From positions 1 to 23,774 of the forward strand of contig QMLW01000001.1 of NCBI GenBank assembly GCA_003646935.1: a DNA stretch of 23,774 bases, read 5' to 3'. How positions within the stretch are numbered: position 1 is the stretch's first letter; each line of letters starts with the position of its first letter. The translations under genes were made by a program, and so were the position numbers. Shown piece after piece: positions 8,837 to 15,204 of the stretch. Source of the DNA: Deltaproteobacteria bacterium. Lineage in GTDB: Bacteria; Desulfobacterota; DSM-4660; Desulfatiglandales; B25-G16. Under the pieces are notes generated by a model that made no database searches, was not told where the DNA came from, and saw nothing but the letters and a program-made list of their open reading frames with translations.

Positions 8837-9787
8837 TTACACAAACAGGGAGCTAATGGATTTCGAGAAGTACACCCTTTTTATCGCCTCTCCCAAGATC
8901 TCCGCTACAGAAACCACCGTGATCTTCGGGCACCTCGAGGCCTTTCTGCTGAGCGGAATCGTGTTGGTTACTACAAGGGATTCGATCAGGGATTCCTCTA
9001 TCCTCTGAACCGCTTTGCCCGAGAGGACCGGATGAACACAGCATGCGTATACGTGTTCAACCCCGTTATAAAACAAGGCCTGTGCAGCTTCAACGAGCGT
9101 TCCACCCGTGTCGATCATATCATCAAGAATAACAGCTGTCTTTCCCCTGACATCGCCAATGATATTCATGGCCGCGGCAACATTGGGCTCCTCCCTCCGC
9201 TTGTCTATGATTGCCAATGAGGCATTGAGCCTCTTTGCGAAGGCTCGTGCCCTCTCCACGCCGCCGGCATCAGGTGATATGATCGCGAGATTGTTATTGA
9301 AATGCTTCCGAATGTAGTTCAACAGTACCGGTGCTGCAAAAAGGTTATCCACGGGAATGTTAAAGTAGCCCTGTATCTGCCCCGCATGAAGATCGATCGA
9401 GATCACCCGGTTCACCCCGGCTACCGTTATCAGGTCCGCGACGAGCTTTGCGCTTATGGGAACCCGCGGTTTAACCTTCCGATCCTGCCTCGCGTAGCCA
9501 TAATAGGGAATTACCGCGGTTATGCTTCTGGCAGACGCCCTCTTGAGTGCATCGGTGATTATCAAAAGCTGCATCAAATTATCGTTCACGGGGCTACACG
9601 TGGACTGAAGGATGAAGGCATCTCTTCCCCTCACGTTTTCATCCAGCTCAATCCTCGTCTCGCCATCGCTGAATGTCTTGTTCACCAGTGCTCCGGGCAC
9701 GACCTTGAGGTAATCACACACTTCTTTCATGAGATGCATATTGGAAGTGCCCCCAAACAGCTTCAGATCCTTGTAAGGCTCGTTCAT
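8837..9787 (-). CDS. prs: Ribose-phosphate pyrophosphokinase (PRPP synthetase)
   Basis: Prs makes phosphoribosyl pyrophosphate from ribose 5-phosphate and ATP, feeding purine, pyrimidine, histidine, tryptophan and NAD synthesis. The 316-residue protein matches class I Prs in length. It has PYYGYARQDRK (94-104), the metal/ATP segment DLHAGQIQGYF (132-142), the flexible-loop KRR (196-198) and the PRPP-binding loop DDMIDTGGT (222-230). It lies between tRNA-Gln and rplY. The start is ATG at 9787, 45 bases after the mature 3' end of the tRNA, so the two probably share a transcript from which the tRNA is cut. Identification is secure. Confidence 0.98.
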   Translation of the reverse strand: MNEPYKDLKLFGGTSNMHLMKEVCDYLKVVPGALVNKTFSDGETRIELDENVRGRDAFILQSTCSPVNDNLMQLLIITDALKRASARSITAVIPYYGYARQDRKVKPRVPISAKLVADLITVAGVNRVISIDLHAGQIQGYFNIPVDNLFAAPVLLNYIRKHFNNNLAIISPDAGGVERARAFAKRLNASLAIIDKRREEPNVAAAMNIIGDVRGKTAVILDDMIDTGGTLVEAAQALFYNGVEHVYACCVHPVLSGKAVQRIEESLIESLVVTNTIPLSRKASRCPKITVVSVAEILGEAIKRVYFSKSISSLFV

Positions 9788-9832
9788 TGATAATCCCGTT
9801 TTTCCCCTACTCCGTGCCTCTATTCATCTCTT

Positions 9833-9907
9833 TGGCTGGGGTGGGAGGATTCGAACCTCCGAATGCGGGCTCCAAAGGCCCGTGTCTTACCACTTGACGA
9901 CACCCCA
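9833..9907 (-). tRNA. tRNA-Gln (anticodon TTG)
   Basis: On the minus strand the sequence folds into a full cloverleaf. The acceptor arms are TGGGGTG (9907-9901) and CACCCCA (9843-9837), with discriminator G and an encoded CCA (9835-9833). The anticodon stem CGGGC/GCCCG encloses the loop CTTTGGA, so the anticodon is TTG (glutamine, codon CAA/CAG). The T arm GGAGG-TTCGAAT-CCTCC is canonical. It lies between ispE and prs on the same strand. The encoded CCA means no CCA addition is needed after 3' processing. Confidence 0.96.
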
Positions 9908-10034
9908 TAAAATCGTTACACGATTTTATATAACGCCTGCCCGCCATCGGCTTCGCCTTCAGGCGAGGCGGGCGCGCGATGTTATCGCTCCTGTAGCGAA
10001 AGGCTAAATGAATTCATCACGCGCTGCAAGCAGC
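9908..10034. repeat. Cluster of four short palindromes (REP-like) between ispE and tRNA-Gln
   Basis: Four hairpins follow one another. TAAAATCGT/ACGATTTTA has a 3-base loop (9908-9928). A GC-rich branched palindrome has outer arms GCCCGCC (9939-9945) and GGCGGGC (9967-9973) around an inner TCGCCT/AGGCGA. TCGCT/AGCGA follows at 9985-9999, and GCTGC-AA-GCAGC at 10023-10034. None is followed by a T-run on the transcribed strand, so they do not look like terminators. GC-rich imperfect palindromes of this kind resemble REP elements mobilised by RAYT transposases; that link is inference, helped by a transposase-like remnant near 23433. Confidence 0.5.
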
Positions 10035-10096
10035 AGGGTATTCAAATTAAAAATTTTAATCTTTCAATCTGCAATGAGTCCGCTCTGTGGGGACCT

Positions 10097-10978
10097 CTAA
10101 GTCAATGCCTTGACAACAAACACGTCTCCTCTCATATCCGATGCAAGCACCTTCCCAGCTTCTTGGGCCTTTTTTTCTGAGTTAAAAAGACCAAAGATGC
10201 TCGGGCCACTGCCGCTCATTAATGACCCGAGAGCACCTAACTCAATTAAGGAAGTCTTAATTGAACGAAGAAAAGGATACTTCCCAAAGGTCACTTTCTC
10301 GAGATCATTGGAAAGTATATCTGGGATATTACTATCGGCTTTTCCAAGGCAATTAATTATATTCAAATTATCATTTTTTGTCAACTCTAATTTAACCCTA
10401 CTGTAGGCCCACGCCGTTGAGACCATGATGTGGGGACTCACAATCGCGTACCAAAACGAGGGAAGCCCCTCGATAGGGCTGAGTATCTCGCCTATTCCAC
10501 GAGCTAATGCCGGCTTTCGCAGGAGAAAGAACGGAACGTCAGCCCCAATGGAGAGGGCTATGTCCTTAAGCTGCATCGCTGTCAGGGGCTCCCCCCACAG
10601 CTCGTTGAGCCCGAGCAGTGTCGCCGCTGCATCGCTGCTGCCTCCTCCCAGACCAGAGGAGACGGGTATGGTCTTCGTGAGCCTGATCTCAGCACCCTCA
10701 TTGATGCCCGTATTCTCAAAGAATCGACTTGCGGTACGATGGACCAGGTTTCCCTCGCCCCCTGGCAACTCCCTTCCGCGGCAATGAACCTCGAGGCCTC
10801 GCTCTCGCTTACGGATCCTCAAGGTATCATAGAGGGCCACGGGAACGAACACCGACACTATCTCGTGATACCCGTTGTTCCGTAATCCTGTAATCCTCAA
10901 ATACAGATTGAGCTTCGCCGGGGCGAGCATCTCAATGGTGGCGTTATCAACTAAAGACCGTGACGTTCGATCGTTCAT
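10097..10978 (-). CDS. ispE: 4-diphosphocytidyl-2-C-methyl-D-erythritol kinase
   Basis: IspE phosphorylates CDP-methylerythritol in the MEP isoprenoid pathway. The 293-residue GHMP kinase has the N-terminal APAKLNLYL with the conserved Lys22, the ATP-binding loop PVSSGLGGGSSDAA (105-118), GADVPFF with catalytic Asp148, and the C-terminal MSGSGPSIFGLF. The length is normal. A shorter start at Met17 would also keep the whole domain; neither has a strong Shine-Dalgarno. It is 19 bases downstream of the DUF1844 gene and is followed, after about 190 bases of palindromes, by tRNA-Gln and prs. The pathway partner ispG is nearby on the other strand. Identification is secure. Confidence 0.96.
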   Translation of the reverse strand: MNDRTSRSLVDNATIEMLAPAKLNLYLRITGLRNNGYHEIVSVFVPVALYDTLRIRKRERGLEVHCRGRELPGGEGNLVHRTASRFFENTGINEGAEIRLTKTIPVSSGLGGGSSDAAATLLGLNELWGEPLTAMQLKDIALSIGADVPFFLLRKPALARGIGEILSPIEGLPSFWYAIVSPHIMVSTAWAYSRVKLELTKNDNLNIINCLGKADSNIPDILSNDLEKVTFGKYPFLRSIKTSLIELGALGSLMSGSGPSIFGLFNSEKKAQEAGKVLASDMRGDVFVVKALT

Positions 10979-10997
10979 TCTCTGAGGTGGGGAACCA

Positions 10998-11405
10998 TCA
11001 CCCTTGGCTTGCCTTCACAAATCGCATGCGCAGATCATAGAGAAGATGTTCCAAGAGGTTTTGCTCCTCCTCCGTGAGGTTTCCCTTGGTTTTGTCCTTG
11101 AGCAGCGTGATAATATCGATCGTTTGTTTTGCTAGTGCCAAGTCCCTCTTTTTCTCCCCTGACTGAGGATCCGCAATCTCTCCAAGGTGAAGGAGAATAG
11201 AGGAGCTAAGAGAGAGAAGAAAAGAAGAGAAGTTGACCTCTGGCAATGGGGTAAAATCCTTCTCCTCCTTTTTCTCAGCCTTTTCCTCCTTCTTGCCTTC
11301 CTTCTTTTCTTCCTGCTTCGCTTCCTCCTTTACCTCACCCTCGGCGTCAAAGGTTCTCCTATCCTTAATGGTAAATCCCTCACCGCGAATTTCATCCTCG
11401 GGCAT
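10998..11405 (-). CDS. DUF1844 family protein
   Basis: The family is widespread, but its molecular function is not known to me. The 135-residue protein has a short N-terminal stretch (GEGFTIKDRRTFD), then a low-complexity Lys/Glu linker (about 23-50). The conserved domain begins at LPEVNFSSFLLSLSSSILLH and runs through LGEIADPQSG, AKQTIDIITLLKDKTKGNLT, EEEQNLLEHLLYDLRMRFV. The linker is probably disordered or coiled. A purine-rich GGGAGGAGG directly precedes the ATG. It is the first gene of the minus-strand run into ispE. No catalytic motif is apparent. Confidence 0.85.
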   Translation of the reverse strand: MPEDEIRGEGFTIKDRRTFDAEGEVKEEAKQEEKKEGKKEEKAEKKEEKDFTPLPEVNFSSFLLSLSSSILLHLGEIADPQSGEKKRDLALAKQTIDIITLLKDKTKGNLTEEEQNLLEHLLYDLRMRFVKASQG

Positions 11406-11507
11406 AGCCTCCTCCCTGTCTCAAAGATCGCTACATGAGAAAAATAAGCTGATTCCCCCACCTGACACACACATACAAAGCATCACCGTAGGATCATTTT
11501 TTCACTA

Positions 11508-11513
11508 ATTCTA
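11508..11513 (-). promoter_or_regulatory. Possible extended -10 promoter for the DUF1844-ispE run
   Basis: On the minus strand TGATAGAAT fits an extended -10 (TG, one base, TAGAAT). The -35 region (CTACAT at 17 bases) is poor, as can be tolerated with an extended -10. It would start transcription near 11501, giving a leader of about 95 nt before the DUF1844 ATG. Confidence 0.3.
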
Positions 11514-11780
11514 TCAAGTTACCAGTGCTAATGTAGCAGAATTCTCATCCCTTGTGCAAGCGAAAATCTTCGAGCATCCCCGGCAGCACCTCGCACTTTC
11601 GCCTGTCTTACAGTCTTCGCCCCTAATCCACCAGGTACAGCATTGTCTCTCTTTACATGGCTGCGCCACCATTCACTGAGCCTTACCTCACCGTCCACTT
11701 CATCGTTGGTTGTCCGTAATCCATCACCATGGATCAACGGAGGTGCAGCCACAACGCAAGGGCAACCACCTCTAAGGGCT

Positions 11781-11786
11781 ATTATA
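11781..11786 (-). promoter_or_regulatory. Extended -10 promoter (TGGTATAAT) pointing left
   Basis: On the minus strand a perfect -10 TATAAT is preceded by TGG, giving a consensus extended -10. No good -35 stands at 17 bases. Transcription would start near 11774 and run about 370 bases before DUF1844. It is either a distal promoter for the DUF1844-ispE operon with a structured leader, or the promoter of a separate short RNA. Confidence 0.4.
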
Positions 11787-11845
11787 CCAGGACGTGCATG
11801 TCTTGAGTCAGCGCTGATGTGGAGCGAGGACCCAGCGAAATCGCC

Positions 11846-11874
11846 TTGACATGGTATATCTTTTTGGTTACCTT
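11846..11874 (+). promoter_or_regulatory. Possible sigma70 promoter upstream of the plus-strand terminator
   Basis: TTGACA (11846-11851) is followed after 17 bases by TACCTT (11869-11874), a perfect -35 with a weak -10 that keeps the first T, the A and the last T. A transcript starting near 11881 would run about 430 bases to the terminator at 12279-12309. Support is position and boxes only. Confidence 0.3.
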
Positions 11875-12278
11875 CAGAAAACGATTTATCGGCACATCCT
11901 GCATCATCTGAGGCATCGCATGCACCCGCGTGCAGCGAGGTATACGCACTTGAGAAACGGGATTCGGAATCTCATTGGAATGTGCCATTCGGGCCTGAAG
12001 CATGGTTCGTCCCAAATAAAGGAGACATGTACAAGAGGGTACGGTTACCATTATATGAAGTGTGGGTAAGGCGTCATATTACAGACGGGGACAATTCCCC
12101 CGAATCTCACATCCTCCTGTGATTTGCCAGTCATCCCTCGCACTGTTTAGTGATAACTCCACGGAGGTTACAGTACCTGCGAAGGGACTCGTATCGGCGG
12201 CTCCGTGCACACATGATGCCCAGGCCTAGCCCATCGATTCATACATGCGTGAACGATGTATTCAGACTTCGGCTGAGC

Positions 12279-12309
12279 GTCTCGAGGTGGGCTCGAAGAC
12301 ATTTTTTTT
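12279..12309 (+). terminator. Rho-independent terminator or attenuator upstream of ispG
   Basis: GTCTCGAG (12279-12286) pairs with CTCG-A-AGAC (12292-12300) with one bulged A and the loop GTGGG, followed by A and eight T residues (12302-12309). The T-run is on the plus strand only, so it stops rightward transcripts. No recognised plus-strand gene lies upstream, so it either ends an RNA made from the gap or attenuates a leader of the ispG-proS-rel operon. Confidence 0.75.
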
Positions 12310-12336
12310 GACATCTCCGATTACGATAGGGACTAT
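12308..12336 (+). promoter_or_regulatory. Possible promoter of the ispG-proS-rel operon
   Basis: TTGACA (12308-12313) begins in the terminator T-run and is followed after 17 bases by GACTAT (12331-12336), which matches three of six -10 positions. It would start transcription near 12343, shortly before the 15-codon leader ORF and ispG. The -35 is perfect but the -10 is weak. Confidence 0.35.
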
Positions 12337-12363
12337 GCTTGCGAATCGAAGCACTGAGGCAGT

Positions 12364-12411
12364 ATGGCTAACAGAGACAGGCGCTATCCCCATTGCCCAT
12401 ATCTTCTATGA
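12364..12411 (+). CDS. Possible 15-codon leader ORF coupled to ispG
   Basis: ATG at 12364 is preceded by GAGG four bases upstream and opens a 15-codon frame MANRDRRYPHCPYLL. Its TGA (12409-12411) overlaps the ispG ATG (12408-12410) as ATGA. ispG itself has no Shine-Dalgarno at either possible start, so initiation through the leader would explain how it is translated. It is too short for homology and the peptide has no run of one amino acid, so its reality rests on the ribosome site and the overlap. Confidence 0.4.
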   Translation: MANRDRRYPHCPYLL

Positions 12412-13463
12412 ACAGACGCACTAGCAGACAGATCACCTTAGGTGGCATACCCATAGGCGGCGACGCACCTGTGGTAGTTCAATCCATGACCAACACCCCA
12501 ACCCAGGATATCCTTGCCACGGTACACCAAATAAAGCGGTTGACTTCTGCCGGATGCGAGCTCGTTCGAATAGCGGTTCCTGATATACAATCAGCCATGG
12601 CGTTGAAGGAAATCAAAGTACAGGTATCTCTGCCCGTTATCGCGGACATCCACTTCGACTACAGGCTCGCTCTTGCTGCTATCGAGAACGGGGCCGATGG
12701 GCTGCGACTGAATCCGGGCAACATCGGGGGCAGGAGAAAGGTAAAGGAGGTTGTTCGCGCAGCGCGAGACCGAGCTATTCCCATACGGATCGGGGTAAAT
12801 GCCGGCTCCTTGAGCAAGTCTATCCTGAACAGATACGGCCATCCAACGCCCGAGGCCATGGTCGAGAGCGCTATGGGCCATATCGGCATGCTCGAGGATC
12901 TCGATTTCCAGCTCATAAAGGTTTCCCTGAAATCCTCCAACGTCTCGCACATGGTATCGGCCTACAGGCTTCTGGCCGAGAAGCTGGATTACCCCTTTCA
13001 CCTAGGCGTTACCGAGGCCGGTAGCCTTATCTCAGGCACGGTGAAGAACACCTTGGGGATAGGGATACTGCTCTCTGAGGGTATAGGAGATACCGTGAGG
13101 GTATCGCTCACCAGTGATCCAGTTGAAGAGGTGAGGGTGGCATATGAGATCTTGAGGGCACTGGATTTGCGGAAAAGGGGGGTGGAAATTATATCTTGTC
13201 CCACCTGTGGCAGGTGTCAAATAGATCTCTTGGCTCTGGTAGAAGAAGTCGAACACGAACTATCCCCGATTACTGCCCCCATCAGGATAGCTATCATGGG
13301 GTGTGTCGTGAATGGGCCCGGGGAGGCACGCGAGGCGGACGTAGGCATCGCCGGGGGACCGGGCCACGGAACATTGTTCAAAAAAGGTAGAGTGGTGAAA
13401 AACGTGGCGGAACCTGACCTGGCCAGGGTGCTCATTGAGGAAGTCAGAAAGATGGTGAACTGA
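12408..13463 (+). CDS. ispG: 4-hydroxy-3-methylbut-2-enyl diphosphate synthase (GcpE)
   Basis: IspG is a [4Fe-4S] enzyme that reductively opens methylerythritol cyclodiphosphate to HMBPP in the MEP pathway. The 351-residue protein begins MNRRTSRQITLGG and has VQSMTNT and the TIM-barrel motifs ADIHFDYRLA, RLNPGNIG and RIGVNAGSL. The cluster ligands are Cys264, Cys267 (SCPTCGRC), Cys299 and Glu306 (GCVVNGPGEA), spaced exactly as the E. coli Cys270, Cys273, Cys305 and Glu312. An in-frame TTG at 12393 would add five residues. The ATG is preferred because it overlaps the stop of a short leader ORF that has its own ribosome site. The single-domain form lacks the insert seen in plant enzymes. proS follows after one base. 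Confidence 0.96.
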   Translation: MNRRTSRQITLGGIPIGGDAPVVVQSMTNTPTQDILATVHQIKRLTSAGCELVRIAVPDIQSAMALKEIKVQVSLPVIADIHFDYRLALAAIENGADGLRLNPGNIGGRRKVKEVVRAARDRAIPIRIGVNAGSLSKSILNRYGHPTPEAMVESAMGHIGMLEDLDFQLIKVSLKSSNVSHMVSAYRLLAEKLDYPFHLGVTEAGSLISGTVKNTLGIGILLSEGIGDTVRVSLTSDPVEEVRVAYEILRALDLRKRGVEIISCPTCGRCQIDLLALVEEVEHELSPITAPIRIAIMGCVVNGPGEAREADVGIAGGPGHGTLFKKGRVVKNVAEPDLARVLIEEVRKMVN

Positions 13464-13464
13464 T

Positions 13465-15204
13465 ATGAAATCCAGCTCTAGACGATTCTCCGAATTCTTT
13501 ATCCCTACCTTAAAAGAAGTGCCTGCCGAGGCCGAGATCATCAGTCATCAGGTGATGCTCAGGACAGGTATGATCAGAAAGCTCGCCGCAGGCATCTATT
13601 CCTACCTTCCCTATGGCCTGATGGCCCTTAAAAAGGTTGAGGACATCGTCAGGGAGGAGATGAACAGGGCCGGCGCAATCGAGCTCCTGCTCCCAAGTGT
13701 CCAACCGGGTGAGCTTTGGATGGAGAGCGGTCGATGGAATTACTACGGGCCTGAACTTCTGAGGTTCAGGGATCGGCATAACCGTGAATCATGTCTTGGT
13801 CCCACCCACGAGGAGGTTATCACCGACATCGTGCGAAGGGAAATCCACTCATATAAACAGCTTCCCATTACCCTCTACCAGATCCAGACCAAGTTCAGGG
13901 ATGAGATCAGGCCGAGATTCGGGATTATGAGGGCCCGGGAATTCATCATGAAGGACGCCTACAGTTTTGATATCGATGAACAGGGGTGCAACCGAAGCTA
14001 TGAAAATATGTATAGGGCCTACGAGGCGATCTTCAGGCGATGCGGGCTGAGGTTTCGGGCAGTAGAGGCAGACACCGGACCCATCGGAGGCAGCTTCTCC
14101 CATGAGTTCATGGTACTATCGGATACCGGCGAGGATGAAATCGTAAGCTGTCAGCGTTGCTCCTATGCCTCGAACCTGGAGAAGGCCGAGGTGGTAGAAC
14201 AAGGGGAGAAATCCTCAGTCTCCGAGGAGGAAAGGGTGTTTCAGGTCGTGGATACACCTGAGGTAAGGACCATCGAAGAGCTTACCAGCTTTCTGTCCAT
14301 CGGACCCGAAAACGTGGTCAAGACCCTCATCTATCAAACCGAGAGCGAGCCCATCGCACTCCTGGTTAGGGGTGATCATAGTTTGAATGAAACAAAGGCG
14401 AAAAACGCCCTCAACGCTGAAGAACTCACTATGGCGGATCCCGATACCGTATTAGAGGTCACCGGGGCACCCATGGGCTTTGCAGGTGCTATGGGGCTGA
14501 AGGTAAAGGTGCTGGCCGACCTTTCTTTAAAGGGGATGAAAAACATGGTGATGGGGGCGAACGAGGAAGACAGGCACGTGCTTAATGTGAATGAGGGCAG
14601 GGATTTTCGGGTGGATCAATACGCGGATTTGCGGATGATCACCCCTGAAGACCCATGCCCACGGTGTGGAGGAAGCCTGCAATTTGGAAAGGGCATAGAG
14701 GTCGGCCATGTCTTTAAGCTCGGGGCAAAATACAGCAATGCCCTCAAGGCCAACTTCCTGAACGAGCATGGTCATGAAACTCCTGTAATCATGGGATGCT
14801 ACGGGATAGGGATCGGAAGGACTGTTGCTGCCGCTATAGAGCAGTGTCATGACGAAAACGGCATCATCTTCCCTATTTCCATCTCCCCCTTTGAGGTCAT
14901 CATACTGCCCCTCGAGCTCCATGAGTCCCGGGTGAGAGAGGTGGCCGACCAGCTCTACGGGCAACTGAGTGATAACGGTCTGTCGGTCTTTCTCGATGAC
15001 AGGGATGAGAGGCCTGGATATAAATTCAAGGATGCCGACCTCCTTGGTACACCCGTGAGGATCACCGTGAGCACGAGGACCCTTCGAAAGGAATCCGTAG
15101 AGATCAAGCTGCGGTCCAGCCCAGAACTCAATCTCATTCCGCTACTAGAGGCCGCCACGGTGATACGAAAAACAGTACAGAGCCTCTATGATTCGCTTAA
15201 ATGA
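13465..15204 (+). CDS. proS: Prolyl-tRNA synthetase, bacterial type with editing domain
   Basis: ProS charges tRNA-Pro. The 579-residue protein is the bacterial form. The class II catalytic core has GIYSYLPYG, the proline-site GPTHEEV and motif 2 (TKFRDEIRPRFGIMRAREF). The inserted editing domain spans roughly residues 225-405 (NVVKTLIYQ, LLVRGDHSLNETKAKN), and motif 3 is GCYGIGIGRTVAAAIEQ. A C-terminal anticodon-binding domain follows (VIILPLELHE onward). The NVVKTL lysine matches the editing-site lysine of E. coli ProS, so clearance of Ala-tRNA-Pro is expected. It starts one base after the ispG stop, with GGTGA six bases before the ATG, and its end overlaps rel by 17 bases. Identification is secure. 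Confidence 0.98.
   Translation: MKSSSRRFSEFFIPTLKEVPAEAEIISHQVMLRTGMIRKLAAGIYSYLPYGLMALKKVEDIVREEMNRAGAIELLLPSVQPGELWMESGRWNYYGPELLRFRDRHNRESCLGPTHEEVITDIVRREIHSYKQLPITLYQIQTKFRDEIRPRFGIMRAREFIMKDAYSFDIDEQGCNRSYENMYRAYEAIFRRCGLRFRAVEADTGPIGGSFSHEFMVLSDTGEDEIVSCQRCSYASNLEKAEVVEQGEKSSVSEEERVFQVVDTPEVRTIEELTSFLSIGPENVVKTLIYQTESEPIALLVRGDHSLNETKAKNALNAEELTMADPDTVLEVTGAPMGFAGAMGLKVKVLADLSLKGMKNMVMGANEEDRHVLNVNEGRDFRVDQYADLRMITPEDPCPRCGGSLQFGKGIEVGHVFKLGAKYSNALKANFLNEHGHETPVIMGCYGIGIGRTVAAAIEQCHDENGIIFPISISPFEVIILPLELHESRVREVADQLYGQLSDNGLSVFLDDRDERPGYKFKDADLLGTPVRITVSTRTLRKESVEIKLRSSPELNLIPLLEAATVIRKTVQSLYDSLK

Larger units (their letters stand above)
11406..12363. other. Gap of about 960 bp without a recognisable gene, rich in hairpins
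   Basis: This divergent gap separates the minus-strand operon from the ispG cluster. I find no protein I recognise on either strand. The minus strand is open for 147 codons (11971-11531) with no ATG, and the plus strand for 91 codons (11850-12119) with only one internal ATG; neither resembles a known family. Inverted repeats include TCCGT-ATCCAT/ATGGAT-ACGGA (11713-11741) inside TGGTTG/CAACCA (11707-11712 and 11763-11768), GGGGA/TCCCC around 12087-12100, TCACA/TGTGA (12107-12122), and CACGGAG/CTCCGTG (12160-12166 and 12201-12207). A plus-strand terminator follows at 12279. It could be a decayed gene, one or two structured RNAs, or long leaders. Confidence 0.6.

Noticed and set aside
9908..9928. 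TAAAATCGT/ACGATTTTA hairpin as a terminator between ispE and tRNA-Gln
   Set aside because: The stem is AT-rich and is followed directly by the tRNA acceptor GGGG on the transcribed strand, with no T-run.
11643..11849. 68-codon plus-strand frame in the gap
   Set aside because: Ser/Pro/Thr-rich translation, no ribosome site and no resemblance to a known protein; treated as part of the non-coding gap.
11851..12069. 72-codon plus-strand frame in the gap (starting MVYLFGYLQ)
   Set aside because: His/Arg-rich, no Shine-Dalgarno, and it competes with two other open frames on the same bases; not supported as a gene.
11850..12309. tmRNA, RNase P RNA or T-box leader in the ispG gap
   Set aside because: I looked for the tmRNA acceptor/CCA end, the RNase P GAGGAAAGTC-type core and the T-box AGGGTGG motif and saw none on either strand.
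12591..13001. 136-codon minus-strand frame inside ispG
   Set aside because: It is a complement shadow of a conserved ispG segment with all iron-sulfur ligands intact.
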